Assembly: GCA_012295275.1 (NCBI GenBank)
Contig: CM022676.1
Coordinates: forward strand, 5,088,687-5,149,686
DNA from: Chrysomallon squamiferum
Lineage: Eukaryota > Mollusca > Gastropoda > Neomphalida > Peltospiridae
Length of the DNA: 61,000 nucleotides
Direction of reading: 5' to 3'
Position numbers and translations under genes: made by a program
Notes under the pieces: generated by a model
What the model saw: only the letters and a program-made list of their open reading frames with translations
Told to the model about the DNA's origin: nothing
Database searches by the model: none
Shown: in pieces, positions 48,791 to 61,000 of the stretch
Layout of the letters: every line of letters begins with the position of its first letter
Numbering within the stretch: position 1 is the stretch's first letter

Positions 48791-49819
48791 ACTTATGAAA
48801 GTAGTCAGCAATCATCACTATAGAAAAAGATGCCATTTATATACATAAAAACTATCAGAACTGAGGTTAACTGGATTTGCAAAAAATTTTCTCATATATT
48901 TAATAATAACTATATTACAAATTCCATATGTGATGTTCTTATTAATACTACTCTATTTGTACAATAATAATTAATGTGACAGAAAATGGTCTGCATTATG
49001 AAGATAAACATCAAAACAGAGCTATATGATGTACAAATTCCTAAACTGATATCTTTAATACTACCAGTACTAGTAATTGACATTCAGTGGTGCATGTAAC
49101 AGAAGTCAGTATATCAGAAAGGTAAAACTTGTATAGATAAAACAGGCCAGGCCAGTATAATAGGAGATAAACAAATCTAAATTGGCAGAAAAAGATAATT
49201 AAGCCATGTAGGTATATCTTACGAAGATTAATAAATATGTCATTGATTGATTAATTCGACATATATTTTTTCCAAAGATGATTAGTACATCATGCAGTTT
49301 ATAAAAACAAATATTTCAGTGTTGGATATACATATATGTGATCTGATTTTCTTGTTATATATTTAAAAAAAAAAAAAAAAAAAAAAAACATTATGAAGGT
49401 GAAGGTGCAAGTTAGAAAGGTAAATAAAAATTAACATATCATTATTGAGTAAATGTTTATCAAATTTCACTAAATGGTGCTGATATTTATGTGTCTTTGT
49501 CATATATGACTTGTTATATACATCTTTAAAAACCAGAAATCGTTTTGAGAAGTTTTTTTACATTTATTAATTTTTGTTTTTAATTTACTATTATTACGCA
49601 AAGCAAAAGAGAAACATTTGCATTGTTTCTAATGTCACATCCTTGTGTCAGCTGTCCCAGTTTGCAGTGCAACACAGCCATTTTAATTCCCTGTTTATAA
49701 GTGTTAAAAGGGCAAATGATATAAATGTATTCCTAGTTTGTGTAATTCCATCCATCATAGATATATTTCATATTAATAATGTGCTAGTTTCAAACTTCAT
49801 ATATTGCTGCTGAATTCTG

Positions 49820-50115
49820 TACAGTATGTTACTATGTATTGAAGTTCTGATTCTATTACTGAAGTACATACAGCATAGTATTTAAGTTTATATGCTATAC
49901 TACTGAAGCTTAAACAGTATAATACTGAAGTATATACAGTACACTACTGAAATTTATTCAGCAAAGTATTGAAGTTTATATGCCTTACCACTGATGTTTG
50001 TACACTATACTATTGAAGTTTGTACACTATACTACCGAAGTTTATGCAACATACTGTTGAAGTTTATACAGTATATTACTGACATTCAGGCAGTTACTAT
50101 TGAAGTTTTGAGTAC
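49820..50115. repeat. 27-28 base minisatellite, about ten diverged copies
   Basis: Units of the type TACTATTGAAGTTTATACAG plus TATA repeat downstream of NKAPD1. Copies differ at several positions, so the array is old. Confidence 0.85.
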
Positions 50116-52582
50116 TTCAGAAAAGAGGGAAATCTCCATACACAGACAATCTAATTTGGAAAATTGTTAAGTTTTGAAATAAAACAGATCATTAATTTAT
50201 TTCTTCATTGATAGCATAAATATAATAATTATTTTCTTAGTTTTCTTGGTTTATTGTGTTTGGGTCCAATAACTGTCGGAATTAATGACTTGGCATTTTT
50301 GTTTTTTTTAATTTGTTTGTGTGTATGTGTGTGTGTCTTAACATATTTTTTTTTAAATGACTTACAAGTCAAATTGAAAACAAATATGATTGTTGATATT
50401 AATATTAATGAAATGGACTTCCAGACACAAATTTATTTTACCTGGTTAAATTATAATAACTTATATAATCATAGATTTTTTTTCCCATTCCAACTTTTTA
50501 ATGAAATTAAAGCAGATGTTAAAGCAGTGTTGTGATAAAGAAAAAAAATTATATTAAAAAAAATGTTCTTTATTTATTTATGGAAGTGTGGTTTTAAATA
50601 ATTATATATTAATTTTGTTGCTTTTTTTTCTTTTTTTTTTTTCCCTGTGGTTTTTAATATTTTACCATATGGGGTTATTTTATATTGTAAATTACATATT
50701 ATCATTTTGTTTGTTGAGCAAATTGGCAATGAATTAAAAAAATTGAAAACATTTACCCCTCTGTTATTTTTAATTGTATGACACCCACCCACACACACCA
50801 CTGATTCATTATTTATTTATTTATTGTTGTTTGTTTTTTCACAATGTTCTTATTACATAAATAACACAATTACTGATGCATAATTATTAATATCTGCATA
50901 GAAAATTTCTAAACACCATGGTAAGTGGTGTCCTGCTACTGAACCTTCACTATATTCACAAATCCATAATTTTCACTGGACATGGCTGGAAACACATATA
51001 GTCAGAATACCAAAAAGAAAAAGAAGATTCAAATAATCTTTTTAATTGACATTTTTAATTTGGATAATGTGTATGTTTGGATATGGTTATATATATATAT
51101 ATATATATATATACATACACACGTGTGATTTTGTATTCATGTGTCAGCATTTTAAAGTTAAAAGTATCAAATTAAAATTAATAATAATTCAGATACACAT
51201 TAGATATTCATTGCTAGTGGGTTTTGAAAGCAATATCAATATAAAACAAAAATTTAATCATAATAATCTAGTAATATTTCATTACTAGTTATGCTGACAG
51301 CTTTTTAAAAAACAAAAAACAAAGATAATGTGTTAATAATATTGATTAAAGATATATATATAAAATTTTATACATGTTCTAGGTCTAAATTAAAACTCGA
51401 ACAATATGGCTGACACAAAAATGTTTATTAATAAAATGATGGGCATGGGACACATTTTACAAGATGAACCTGAGGGAGAGACAGGAATAAGAATGTGAAA
51501 ACATTCAAACATTTGATAAACACAATAAATAAAACATATCAGACGTTTGTTGTTTGGCAAAAACCTGATTGTTGCTTCTGCTCTGTTTCCATTTATTATT
51601 TTTTAGATTATTTTTTTTTTAATGTTTTTAGTAATTTAAAAAAGAATTATCACTAAAACTGTTCATTCACACATGAGAATAATGGAAAAATTAAAACGTA
51701 TCACAGAATCTGAATGTGGAAGTTAAACGAACTTTTAGCTCTTTAGCTATAAATACAAGTATGTGTGTGTATTTAATATATACACACGTTTATATATTTG
51801 TACACTGATAGGATTTGTAGAAATTTTAACCTGTAAGGAACACACATACTATGTGTAGAAACATGGTAAGACAATAATCACACAGAAATTCAGAAAAACA
51901 TTTTTGTCCTTGATGTTTTAAAATAGAGGATCACAACTGTTTTAACGCAAACAGATAAGCTTTTTTCCATGAAAAACGTACCCTTCATGTTAGAAAAATA
52001 CATAAATTTCTACAATATCTTTATACTTTTGATTTTTTGTTAATATGAATCAAATATCACAGCAGATTGCCTTGACAAACATTTTGTCTCTTGTGTATTA
52101 ATATATCCATATATATATTTTAGAACTTGTTTTTAACTTGCAGTTTAGAACTAAAAGTTATTCAACATTTTTCTTCATATTTTTTAAATTATATTTTGTT
52201 CAGATATTCACTGCTCTTTTTAAATTAGGTTTTTTTTTTTTTTTCTTTAAACAGTTCTTTAAATAAATATTTTTTAAATAGATCTATACATTAATTTTTT
52301 ATTTAAATTTTAGAACTAATGTGTTTTTAAACTGTTCTAAATATTTTTTGTTTTGTTTATTTTAGTTAATGTGTTTTTTTGTTTTTTTTTTTTTTTGCTG
52401 TTGGATCAGAATTAAATTTTAAATATAAAAAATTTTAAATATATTTCTTCTAAACAATTTCAAATTTAACTCTTTTTTTTTTTTAGAACATTGCCAAATT
52501 TAATTTATCTCTTATTAACAATTATCTTCTGAATAAACTGTTAATTAATATAAAAAAAAAATTTAATTTTTCTGAAAAAATT

Positions 52583-52795
52583 TTAATTTAGCTTCATATT
52601 TTAATAACTGTGATCAGAATTAAGCAGTTTATTATGAAAAATAAAATAACTTTTCTTCAGATCAATTCCAGACTTATTATACCAGTTTTAATTTAGCTTC
52701 ATATTTTAATAGCTGTGATCAGAATTAAGCAGTTTAATACAAAAAATAAAATAACTTTTCTTCAGATCAATTCCAGACTTATTATACCAGTTTAT
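52583..52795. repeat. 105-base tandem duplication at the RSPH1 3' end
   Basis: Two nearly identical copies (GCTTCATATTTTAATAACTG at 52591 and GCTTCATATTTTAATAGCTG at 52696, both followed by TGATCAGAATTAAGCAGTTT). High identity implies a recent event. Confidence 0.93.
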
Positions 52796-52835
52796 GTTGA
52801 GAATTAAAATGATGATTATGAAAGATTAAAATAAT

Positions 52836-52841
52836 TTTATT
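52836..52841 (-). terminator. AATAAA hexamer overlapping the RSPH1 stop codon
   Basis: The final codons GCC GAA TAA AAT contain AATAAA, so a canonical polyadenylation hexamer overlaps the stop. If used, the 3' UTR would be only about 10-30 bases. Further hexamers occur downstream within the 105-base duplication, so use of this one is uncertain. Confidence 0.35.
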
Positions 52842-53578
52842 CGGCTTCTTCAGGATTCTCAGCTGCTTCACCTTCATTTTCTTCCACCGTTTCATCTTTC
52901 GGTTCTTCTGCAACTTCTTCGGTTTTTTCTCCTTCAGGTTCAGTTGGTTCGGTTGTTTCAGTTGGTTCAGTAGGTTCAGTAGGTTCGGTTGCTTCGGTAG
53001 GTTCAGTTGTTTCTTCTTGACCAGCTCCCCCAGATTCTGTGAAATTTTTAAAATAAATTTTGAATACGTAAATCTTAAGAAAATAAAAACATAAATATGA
53101 ACACACGTATATCTATTTTTTTTATGTTTACACAAACACACACACACAAAACCACTCGTATATACACCAAGACTAACTATTACCATCTATGTTAATTAAT
53201 GTAGTCAGTAATTACAAAATTAGTGCGATTCCAATTAAAATTAAAATAATAATTAGTCACAAGGATTAATAAATTTTGTTCTTGAGAAACAGTGAAATAT
53301 TTAAATAGCTAGTAATAATAAATAACAATAATAATATGATAATAATAATAATTATTATTATTATTATTGTAATAATGCTATGTTCATTAAATTAAGTTAT
53401 AACAAATTAATGTAATCAATTTATAAATAATGTCATTCTATTGAAAATCACATTTAAAAAACCCACATAGAAACGAAAAAAATAATAATAATAATAAAAA
53501 GAATTTATACACATTAATAATTATTTCTTGCAATAATTAATTTTCTCAGATGTTAATTTATAAATTATTGTTTTACAA

Positions 53579-53615
<37 letters not shown>

Positions 53616-54175
53616 GTGTAATAATAATAATTGTAATAACATTAAAAATAACAATAATAATAATAATGCATAATACATAACTACAAACATTAAATTGACA
53701 GTTGTATCAAATAGAAAGAAATATACAAAATATATCTACCTTATGAATATTATAAAAAATATTTTAAAATATTTAACTGGAATATAAATATTTCTTTTAT
53801 GTACATTCTAACCTTTTAATTTTTTAAATGGAAACATAGCATATGTGTTTTAAATGTTCTACCTTCTTTTAAAACACTTAAATTGAAATGTATAAAACAT
53901 ATATCTGTTTCAAATACAATACATTTATTTAAAATGAAATCATAGAAAAAAACCTTAAAACATTTAAATAGATAATCAGTATATTATTAATTTTAAGATA
54001 TACTAATAACATTTTTCTTTTTTTTTATTATTATTATTATTATCTTATATCATATTTTACAAATATTTTTCTCAGTTCTCCTGATTTGATAAGCTATGTA
54101 TCATGACTAACAGAACAAACAACACATTCCACAGACAAAAGCATACAACAAAACATTGTGACAAGGGAGGGTGCA

Positions 54176-54220
<45 letters not shown>

Positions 54221-56877
54221 TAAAATAACAACAGTTGCCTGTTTTGCAGGCTGTATAAATCTAATAAAACAATGATAGAAGTATCAGTTAAAAATATGAA
54301 ATTGAAGTTTCTGCTTTGAATTATATTCTAAAATTTGTCACAATGATTAATAAAGTGATACAAATTTTTCTTGAGAAAAGGTTGAAATATTTTATAACTA
54401 GTAACAACAAATAACAATGATTTGATAATAATAATAATAATAATTATAATAATGATATTTATGATTATAATGATGATGATAATGATGATATTAATGATAA
54501 TAAATGGAGATACATAGCTGGACTGATGGAAGGGTAGATAGATAGGATGAAAAAAATTGTCAGTTATGTCCTAAATCTTTTAATAAAATTACCATAATCA
54601 ACATATGTGTTTACATGTGAACATATAAATGATACTATTTTCAACCAGGTATAGTTTATCCTTTTTTTTTTTTTTAAATTTATCATTTCCATAGGCATGA
54701 CGTGACTACAAAAAATCTGTAAGTATGATTATAAATTTACATATCATTTCATGTTAGTAGAATTTATGATCTATCTACTCAACTCCTTATCTCAAGTCAT
54801 CTTAACAAACAATCAAATATTCAAAAAAGGTTATTTTCACATCATCAACATCTGTTGCTGAACTATGTGCAGTACCATACTGTTAAAACTATTTATATAC
54901 ATACACACACAACAATATATTTATCTGTTTAAAACTCTATGCAGTAACGAACAATATGGAACTATGTGACTACTGATATCGGTGAAAGATGGGAAAAGCA
55001 GATTTTTCTATCAGACTAAACAAGTGTTTTTACAGATAAGTTACTTGTCTTATATATTTATTTATTTATTTTTCTTTTTTTTTTTTAAGCATTCTTCATG
55101 CTTGTAACTATGTCTTCATATGAAATGATCATGTATGATCAAAATGTTTAAGGTCTAGATGAAAATTATTTTAAATTAAGGAATAGGGTATATCGTTTAT
55201 TATTTCTTAATTTCTGTCACTTCATAGAAATATTTTATTCAGAAAAGAAGTGTTGGTTGCAGGAAGAAATGAAGTGAATTCTCATTGGTGCACATACCAA
55301 TACCATTGTGCTAAGTTGTTATTTTTTTTATAAATCGTTATATGTAAATCTTTATAATACACAAAATATTGATTCTGTTCACCTTCTAGATAGGAATATT
55401 TTTGTATTTATTTATTTTGTTTTTTTTTTTAAATTTGCAGGCTTTTTGTTGATGAAAAATAGAAAATTTTCAGCAGAATATTTGTAAATCAGGTAAGACT
55501 TTATACATTAAAAAAAAATAATAATAATAATAATATAAATAAGAGAATACATTAATCAGAAATAATTGATCCACCCTAAAGGATCTGTGGGTAATACATT
55601 ACCCTCCCTGTGTTACTCTATACAAATCTAGACTTTCTAAAACATCTTTCTCCCAGTAATATTAAATCTGACAGATCTTTATGTTGTTAATAATGAGAGT
55701 AACATATAAGTAAGAACACTTGTGGATATAGTTACATGTATGGGGTTGGTTTTTTTTTTTTTGGTGTGTTTTTAAGGGTTCTTTAAGGGAGTTTTTTTTT
55801 TACCACATCATACCTTAAAATATTAAAACTCTGTGAATAAAAAGAACATTAGAAAAGTTATGAAAGGTTAGTTGTTAATACAGAAATTACAAACATTTTA
55901 CTATTATATATCAATTAATCCATACAGAAATTAAAACTTATTTCAGAAGATATGAAACTCCTGTTTTAAATGCATGGATCATACTGGCCACACACACACA
56001 TATATATAATAAATAATAAAATTCATCATTCCAGATAAAGAATTGTAATTTTGTGAATGTTTAATTACTAACATTAAAAACTGAAAAAACATTTTATTAC
56101 TCCAGCAAAAATCATGAAAATACATTTAGATCTTAACATTAATGCTTTCTTCTGGAGAAACTATAAAAAGGACCAGTATAGAGAAATTAATTTTTTGTTT
56201 TGGTTAGAAATGTTAAATTTAAATATTTAAAAAAATGAGGAAAAATATGTTATTCATGCAAAATGATACTATCTTTATATCAAGATTTTTTTTTTTTAAT
56301 GTTTTATTTTAAAACTGAATTAGAATTTTTAAAACATTAAAGGACCAACATAGAGAAATATTAATTTTTTCATTAGAAATATTAAATTTAAAACATTTTT
56401 AAAAAAAAAAAAAATAAAAAAAATTCATGCTAAATGATACTATCTCTATATCAAGATTTTTTCTTTATTTTTATTTGAAATTCGAATTTGAATTTTTAAA
56501 AGGAAATTAAATAAACTGTAATCAAATGTAACCCAATTTTTGTCCTGAATTCATCAATAAAAAAATCAACAGGTTACAAATCTACCTCTGCACCCATTTT
56601 AGTTTAACCGACAAAAACGTACTAACCATCTTTACTTTCTGTCACTTCCTGTAGTTTTGCTAATTCAGCAGCCTCTGCAGCAGCAGCAGCAGCAGCCTCC
56701 TCTTCCTCCTCTTCTTCAGTCTTCAGCTGTATTGCCCTCACTGGGCCAGCCTTCCATTTTGGTATTATAATTGGTTGTGGTTCTTCTTCCTCTGCTTTGT
56801 CTTCAGGCTAATTAGAAACAATTAGTGTTTAAATTTGGAATTAATTATGATGATGATGGTGACAATGATGGTATTGA

Positions 56878-56911
<34 letters not shown>

Positions 56912-59458
56912 GGTGAAGGTAATGATGATGATGATAATATTAATAAATAATGATGATGATGAAAATGATGATGATGATAATAAATAATGGATGATGGATG
57001 ATTATAATTACAATATAATGATGGTGATAATGATGATCATAACTACAACAACAATAATTATAACTAAATGTCAATGGTGTTATATAATACAAATAAAAAA
57101 ATAGTAAAAATTAAATAACTGCATATATATATAGTTCATTTATTTATTTATTTATATTAAATGTAAACTTTCAGGTAATATTTTACAATCTGTTAAAAAT
57201 GTTAAAAGTGTTACCTGTTCAGGTACAACATATTCTCCAAGCTGCTCACAACCAATATCAAAAACATATTTTCCTTTTCCTTCCATCTGAAATATAACAA
57301 CAACAACAACAACACTAATTATAATAAGAATTACAATTAAAAATGAACGATTGATATTAAAGACATATTAATATTAATAACACTGCCCGATATTAATTTT
57401 ATTCACACTATTCATAATAATACTGTCCATATAATGCAAATATTTATATTAATACTATTATACAAATTATATTCAAAATATTCATATAATTTGCATTCTT
57501 GATAATACCGCCCACACCATATTAATATTTATCATATTAATATTTATCAAATTATATTATTCATGTATTAATCTCTACACACCCTGTCCTCTTTAAATTT
57601 TCCGACGTATTTGTGGTTGCTGTGTATCAGTTCGCCGTGGCCGTCACGCTTCCCGTTTACCCACGTCCCAATGTACTTTGTTCCAGTCTCCGCGTATGTG
57701 TAACACCCTTGACCGTGTCGAACGTGGTTGGCCCACTCTCCTTCGTATGTGTCGTTATTCACATAATAATACTTTCCAAACCCACACCTCTGGTCTTCAA
57801 CCCAGCTACCTGAAGATTGTATAAAAAAAAATAATAATAATAATAATATTGATTTGAAATTCATATTTCTACGAATAATAATAATGATGATGATGATGAT
57901 GATTAGATTTATTCTGCACCAAAATAATTATTCTTAATTTTTTTAATTTATTTATCATTTTGTTGATATTATTATTACTTTATTTTATTTTATTATTATT
58001 ACTTTATGTTATTTTATTATTATTACTTTATTTTTTTTTTTTTTTTATTTATTCTTATAGGTATTATCTTGATTTTAACTGACAACAAATAATTTAAATG
58101 GTTTCTAATGTACTGTATATTTAATTTCTAAATTTATAACCATAAGTTAGAAAAAATAAAGATTTTCAACTTGTTCAGTCTATCAAAACATTTTTTTTTA
58201 AAATGACATCCTCTTATTCTTTTTATTATTTATAATACATTTCATACAAATTTTTCAGTATGTAAAATTCCTGCTAAACATATATACTTTTTTCTTCAAT
58301 AATTGAGATATCTTGTTATAAATATGTTTTTAGTAACTGAAATATTTTACTATGAAATTTATTTCAGTAACTGAAATAAAGTGTCCTGCCATGAGAGTGA
58401 AAAGTAATGGATCTATCAATATTTCAATAACTCACCCTCATATTTTGAACCATCTGGATATATAAACGTTCCCTGTCCATGTTTCTTATTTTTGGCATAT
58501 TCACCAATATATCTGGCTCCATTCTTAAACCTGAAAATAAATAAACAGTTACAGAGAGACAGACAAACAGCTACATAGATAACTAAATATATAAACAGAT
58601 AGAGAAGACAAACAAACAGAAAGCCAAATAGACAGACAAATAGATGATATAAATAAGAAAATAAAATATACTCTTGGAATATAAATATTTGTTACAATAA
58701 TTTTACAATAATTAAATAAATAAAGAAGAAAACAGGCATTTTTATTCTGTTATTATTCTATAAATGCACAATTACACTCCCTCCTGTTATTTTATTTTAT
58801 TTTATTTTATTTTATTTTTTTTATTGGGAATGTTTTTGGAGGGGTTTGGAGGAAGGCAGTATAGTTCATAAGTCAGGTTCACATATTAAAACCACAAACA
58901 TAATAAGAGAAAAACAATTTATCCCACATTAACAAAGATAAGTTACGTACTGATATGTTTTACTTTAAGGTTTTAAAAACGTTTAAATAATTACCTGTAC
59001 ACTCCCTGTCCGTGACGTTTTCCATTTTCGTAAAGACCTTCATAAGTATCACCATTAGGAAGAGTTGCTTTACCATGCCCGTGTCTTTCTTCACGTTCAT
59101 TCCTCCCACCTTCATATTCCTAGATAACAACACAACACTAACTTTATCATAAAGTATATAAAATTAATCGAAATTAATTATGTTCACATGAACCGTTTGT
59201 CATAACAATCTAATCAAATAAATTTAACTTCATAAACTCTAGGTTTTAATTATTCTACTTTTGCATTCAAATTGTTTTGTTTTAAAAAATTACTTTGAAA
59301 GTACCACTAAAACTCAAAGCGTGCTGAAAATTATCGGTGTCATAATCGTACAACTGGCATGAAAATACTATATATATTAATAAACATTAAATCATTGCAC
59401 TCACGCCCAAGTAAGGGCCCTGCTCCTCTTCCATCTCTTCAGAACCGATATCAGACAT
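52837..59458 (-). CDS. RSPH1: RSPH1, radial spoke head protein 1
   Basis: Component of the radial spoke head that links the central pair to dynein regulation in motile 9+2 cilia; loss in humans causes primary ciliary dyskinesia (family knowledge). Exons: 59405-59458, 58995-59119, 58436-58530, 57583-57809, 57215-57286, 56627-56807, 52837-53036. All borders are GT-AG and phases carry through, giving 317 residues; human RSPH1 has 309. The N-terminus [12 protein letters not shown] matches the human start almost exactly. Residues about 19-190 contain six MORN repeats (for example [48 protein letters not shown]) and a degenerate seventh ([16 protein letters not shown]), then [14 protein letters not shown]. 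The C-terminal third is acidic and low complexity, with an Ala run and TEP repeats. The TAA stop overlaps an AATAAA hexamer (52836-52841). Confidence 0.97.
56165..56500. repeat. About 172-base tandem duplication in RSPH1 intron 6
   Basis: AGGACCAGTATAGAGAAATT (56169) recurs as AGGACCAACATAGAGAAATA (56341). TTCATGCAAAATGATACTAT and TTCATGCTAAATGATACTAT, each followed by a TATCAAGATTTTTT block, lie in the same order in the two copies. Confidence 0.88.
56850..57030. repeat. GAT/GGT triplet-rich tract
   Basis: ATGATGATG and GGTGGTGGT runs in RSPH1 intron 5, just beyond the exon 6 acceptor; no coding support. Confidence 0.85.
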
Positions 59459-59545
59459 GTTGATGGTGAACTGTTACGAACAAAAGTGCACTAAAAATCC
59501 CCAAATCTCGATAGAGAACCTGAATTATTTACAAATGGAGATGCC

Positions 59546-59566
59546 AGCAACGGTTGCTATGAGACT
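59546..59566 (+). promoter_or_regulatory. Candidate RFX X-box upstream of RSPH1
   Basis: AGCAACGGTTGCT (59546-59558) is an inverted pair of RFX half-sites separated by one base. GTTGCTATGAGACT (59553-59566) overlaps it; its reverse complement, AGTCTCATAGCAAC, matches the X-box consensus RYYNYYATRRNRAC at 13 of 14 positions. It lies about 90-110 bases upstream of the RSPH1 start codon, the usual place for X-boxes in ciliary genes. RFX control of motile-cilium genes is well established; binding here is inferred. Confidence 0.55.
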
Positions 59567-59580
59567 GCCTCGCCTTCTGT

Positions 59581-59595
59581 AAAGGGCAATAACTC
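59581..59595 (-). promoter_or_regulatory. Promoter-proximal AAAGGGCAATAACTC motif
   Basis: Lies about 125 bases upstream of the RSPH1 ATG, next to the X-box candidate. It is an inverted relative of the GTTACCTCCCTT motif at 26154. Function unknown. Confidence 0.25.
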
Positions 59596-59599
59596 TTTG

Positions 59600-59631
59600 T
59601 TGTTTGTCAAATTACGGTCTCGGAACACATT

Positions 59632-59670
<39 letters not shown>

Positions 59671-59725
59671 ATAGAAATGACGTAAAGCAGATGTGATTTA
59701 CCGGTTAATAATTGAAATAATGAAA

Positions 59726-59758
<33 letters not shown>

Positions 59759-61000
59759 TTAATTTAATACCACCTAAATTAAATTAATTTGAAACCAGTC
59801 TTGATTATTAATGGGTAAATATAAATTAATTGTAATAGTTACTGTTAATTTTACCTTTTTTTTTTTTTTTTTTTTTTTTATCTGTTTGACATAATTAAAT
59901 TAATTAGTTAATACAAATCGTTCACTTAATTAATCAAGTAAATTAATCAATTAATAACAGTGTTTTTTTAAATTAAGTTATAACCATATTTTATATCATT
60001 TTATTGCTGCACTTTTCATGATGTTATGCTGAAATTAAAACATAAAAATATATTTCTATGATTGCCTGAATAGTTACATGAATTGACAACGATGCGTTGT
60101 TTTACGAAATGAGTCAAGCATTAATTAATGTATATATATTTTAATTTATTGTTATTATTATTGGTAGTAGAAGTAGTAATAGTAGTAGTTGTACAAGTTG
60201 CAGTGGTGGTTGTAGTAGCAGTATCATTGTCATTATTATTATTATGGTTATTATTAAAATTAGTAGTAGTAGTAGTAGTAGTAGTAGCAGCAGTAGTAGT
60301 TATAATATCATTGTCATTATTATTTTTATTACATACTTATGTTGCATTCATCGGAAAAATATAATTTTGAATAAATGAAATTTTATTTTTTAAATTCATT
60401 TATGAAAATATAATTGTGAATAAATGAAATTTTATTTTTAAATTTTACGATAATTTTCATGAAGTAACTGTAAACTGTACATTTTGTTTAGTGTTTAGTT
60501 ATTATTTATATACACCACCTGAAGAATAAATTCAACAATAATTTAAACATAAATAGGTTGAAAGTGAACGTAAGCTAATACCCGGACTCGCCTGATTGTT
60601 TAGTCCGTTTATAGATCGAGTTCGTTAAAACTATCACAATTCATTATTTGGAGTTACTTCCCGTGCATTGCAAAAACAATCGACAAGTATGTGTTTCGCT
60701 TAATGATGGATTTGTTATTTATTTAATAGATTAAAACTGCACTGTTGGTTTATTTCAAAATAATATTTCCGAAAACACAAGGTCTAGTATAGCAAGTATG
60801 TAGCATCACTGTAAATTTTAATCATATTTATAGGTATTTTTTCGCGCGAAGAGGCCCTGTTAAGGTGCTCGATTCATTAAAATGATAATTTTATTCATTA
60901 TTTTGTTATTATTTTGACCACATTTTGTGGTTCCACTAAGAATCCATTAAATTATTTCTTGTTGAAGCTGTAATATTATATCAGCCAACTTTATAGTTTC
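59600..61000. other. Right-hand flank without a supported gene
   Basis: Upstream of RSPH1. It contains an AAAT run (59640-59673), TTA runs (about 59725-59755), an imperfect GTA/TTA triplet patch (60145-60335) and a duplicated ATAATTTTGAATAAATGAAA block (60361 and 60410). A patch with CpGs near 60580-60700 includes GAGTTACTTCCCG (60651-60663) and could be a promoter of a gene beyond the window. I see no coding exon. Confidence 0.45.

Larger units (their letters stand above)
48541..52836. other. Convergent intergenic region between NKAPD1 and RSPH1
   Basis: AT-rich sequence holding the NKAPD1 3' UTR duplication, a 27-28 base minisatellite (49820-50115), several poly-T and poly-A runs, TA runs (51090-51110) and a 105-base tandem duplication (52583-52795) just beyond the RSPH1 stop. 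I see no supported coding exon; short open frames at 49574-49813 and 50254-50535 have repeat-driven or AT-driven composition. Confidence 0.5.

Noticed and set aside
52782-53186. Alternative frame of the last RSPH1 exon (Asn/Leu/Lys-rich)
   Set aside because: The splice phase from exon 6 selects the TEP-repeat acidic frame, and the alternative has no family resemblance.

Overview
This is a eukaryotic nuclear window, very AT-rich and full of microsatellites. It carries spliced animal genes with GT-AG introns of a few hundred to about 3,600 bases. The protein set (two motile-cilium proteins, a gamma-secretase subunit, a C2H2 zinc-finger protein with a largely unspliced coding region, an NKAP-domain protein) points to an invertebrate metazoan. 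Promoter-proximal GTTACCTCCCTT-like motifs make me lean to a mollusc, but that placement is a low-confidence inference. I saw no bacterial, viral or CRISPR features.

Layout. Positions 1-24952, minus strand: CFAP44 (WDR52), 29 exons, running off the left edge before its stop. Positions 27156-31427, plus strand: a C2H2 zinc-finger gene with two same-frame ORFs separated by one TGA. Positions 35359-35599, minus strand: an unrecognised 79-residue secretory or type II membrane protein. Positions 39756-41155, minus strand: PSENEN (PEN-2), complete, three coding exons, 101 residues. Positions 43256-48540, plus strand: an NKAPD1 orthologue, four coding exons, with a GC-AG intron and a frame break at a GAT microsatellite. 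Positions 52837-59458, minus strand: RSPH1, complete, seven exons, 317 residues. CFAP44/zinc finger and PSENEN/NKAPD1 are head-to-head pairs; NKAPD1 and RSPH1 converge.

How the genes relate. CFAP44 (tether of the I1/f inner dynein arm) and RSPH1 (radial spoke head) are both needed for motile cilia, and a good RFX X-box candidate lies about 100 bases upstream of RSPH1. The other genes have unrelated cellular roles.

The most interesting pattern is that many intronic minisatellites are built on CFAP44 splice junctions. At exons 8, 11, 20, 22, 26 and 29 the authentic splice site is the end unit of a tandem array (or duplication) whose other units carry decayed or intact copies of the same site. 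A similar duplication spans the NKAPD1 stop codon. Separately, three coding sequences (CFAP44 exon 12, the zinc-finger gene, NKAPD1) have frame interruptions, each beside a homopolymer or microsatellite. Either the assembly has residual indel errors or these genes really carry hypermutable frame breaks.
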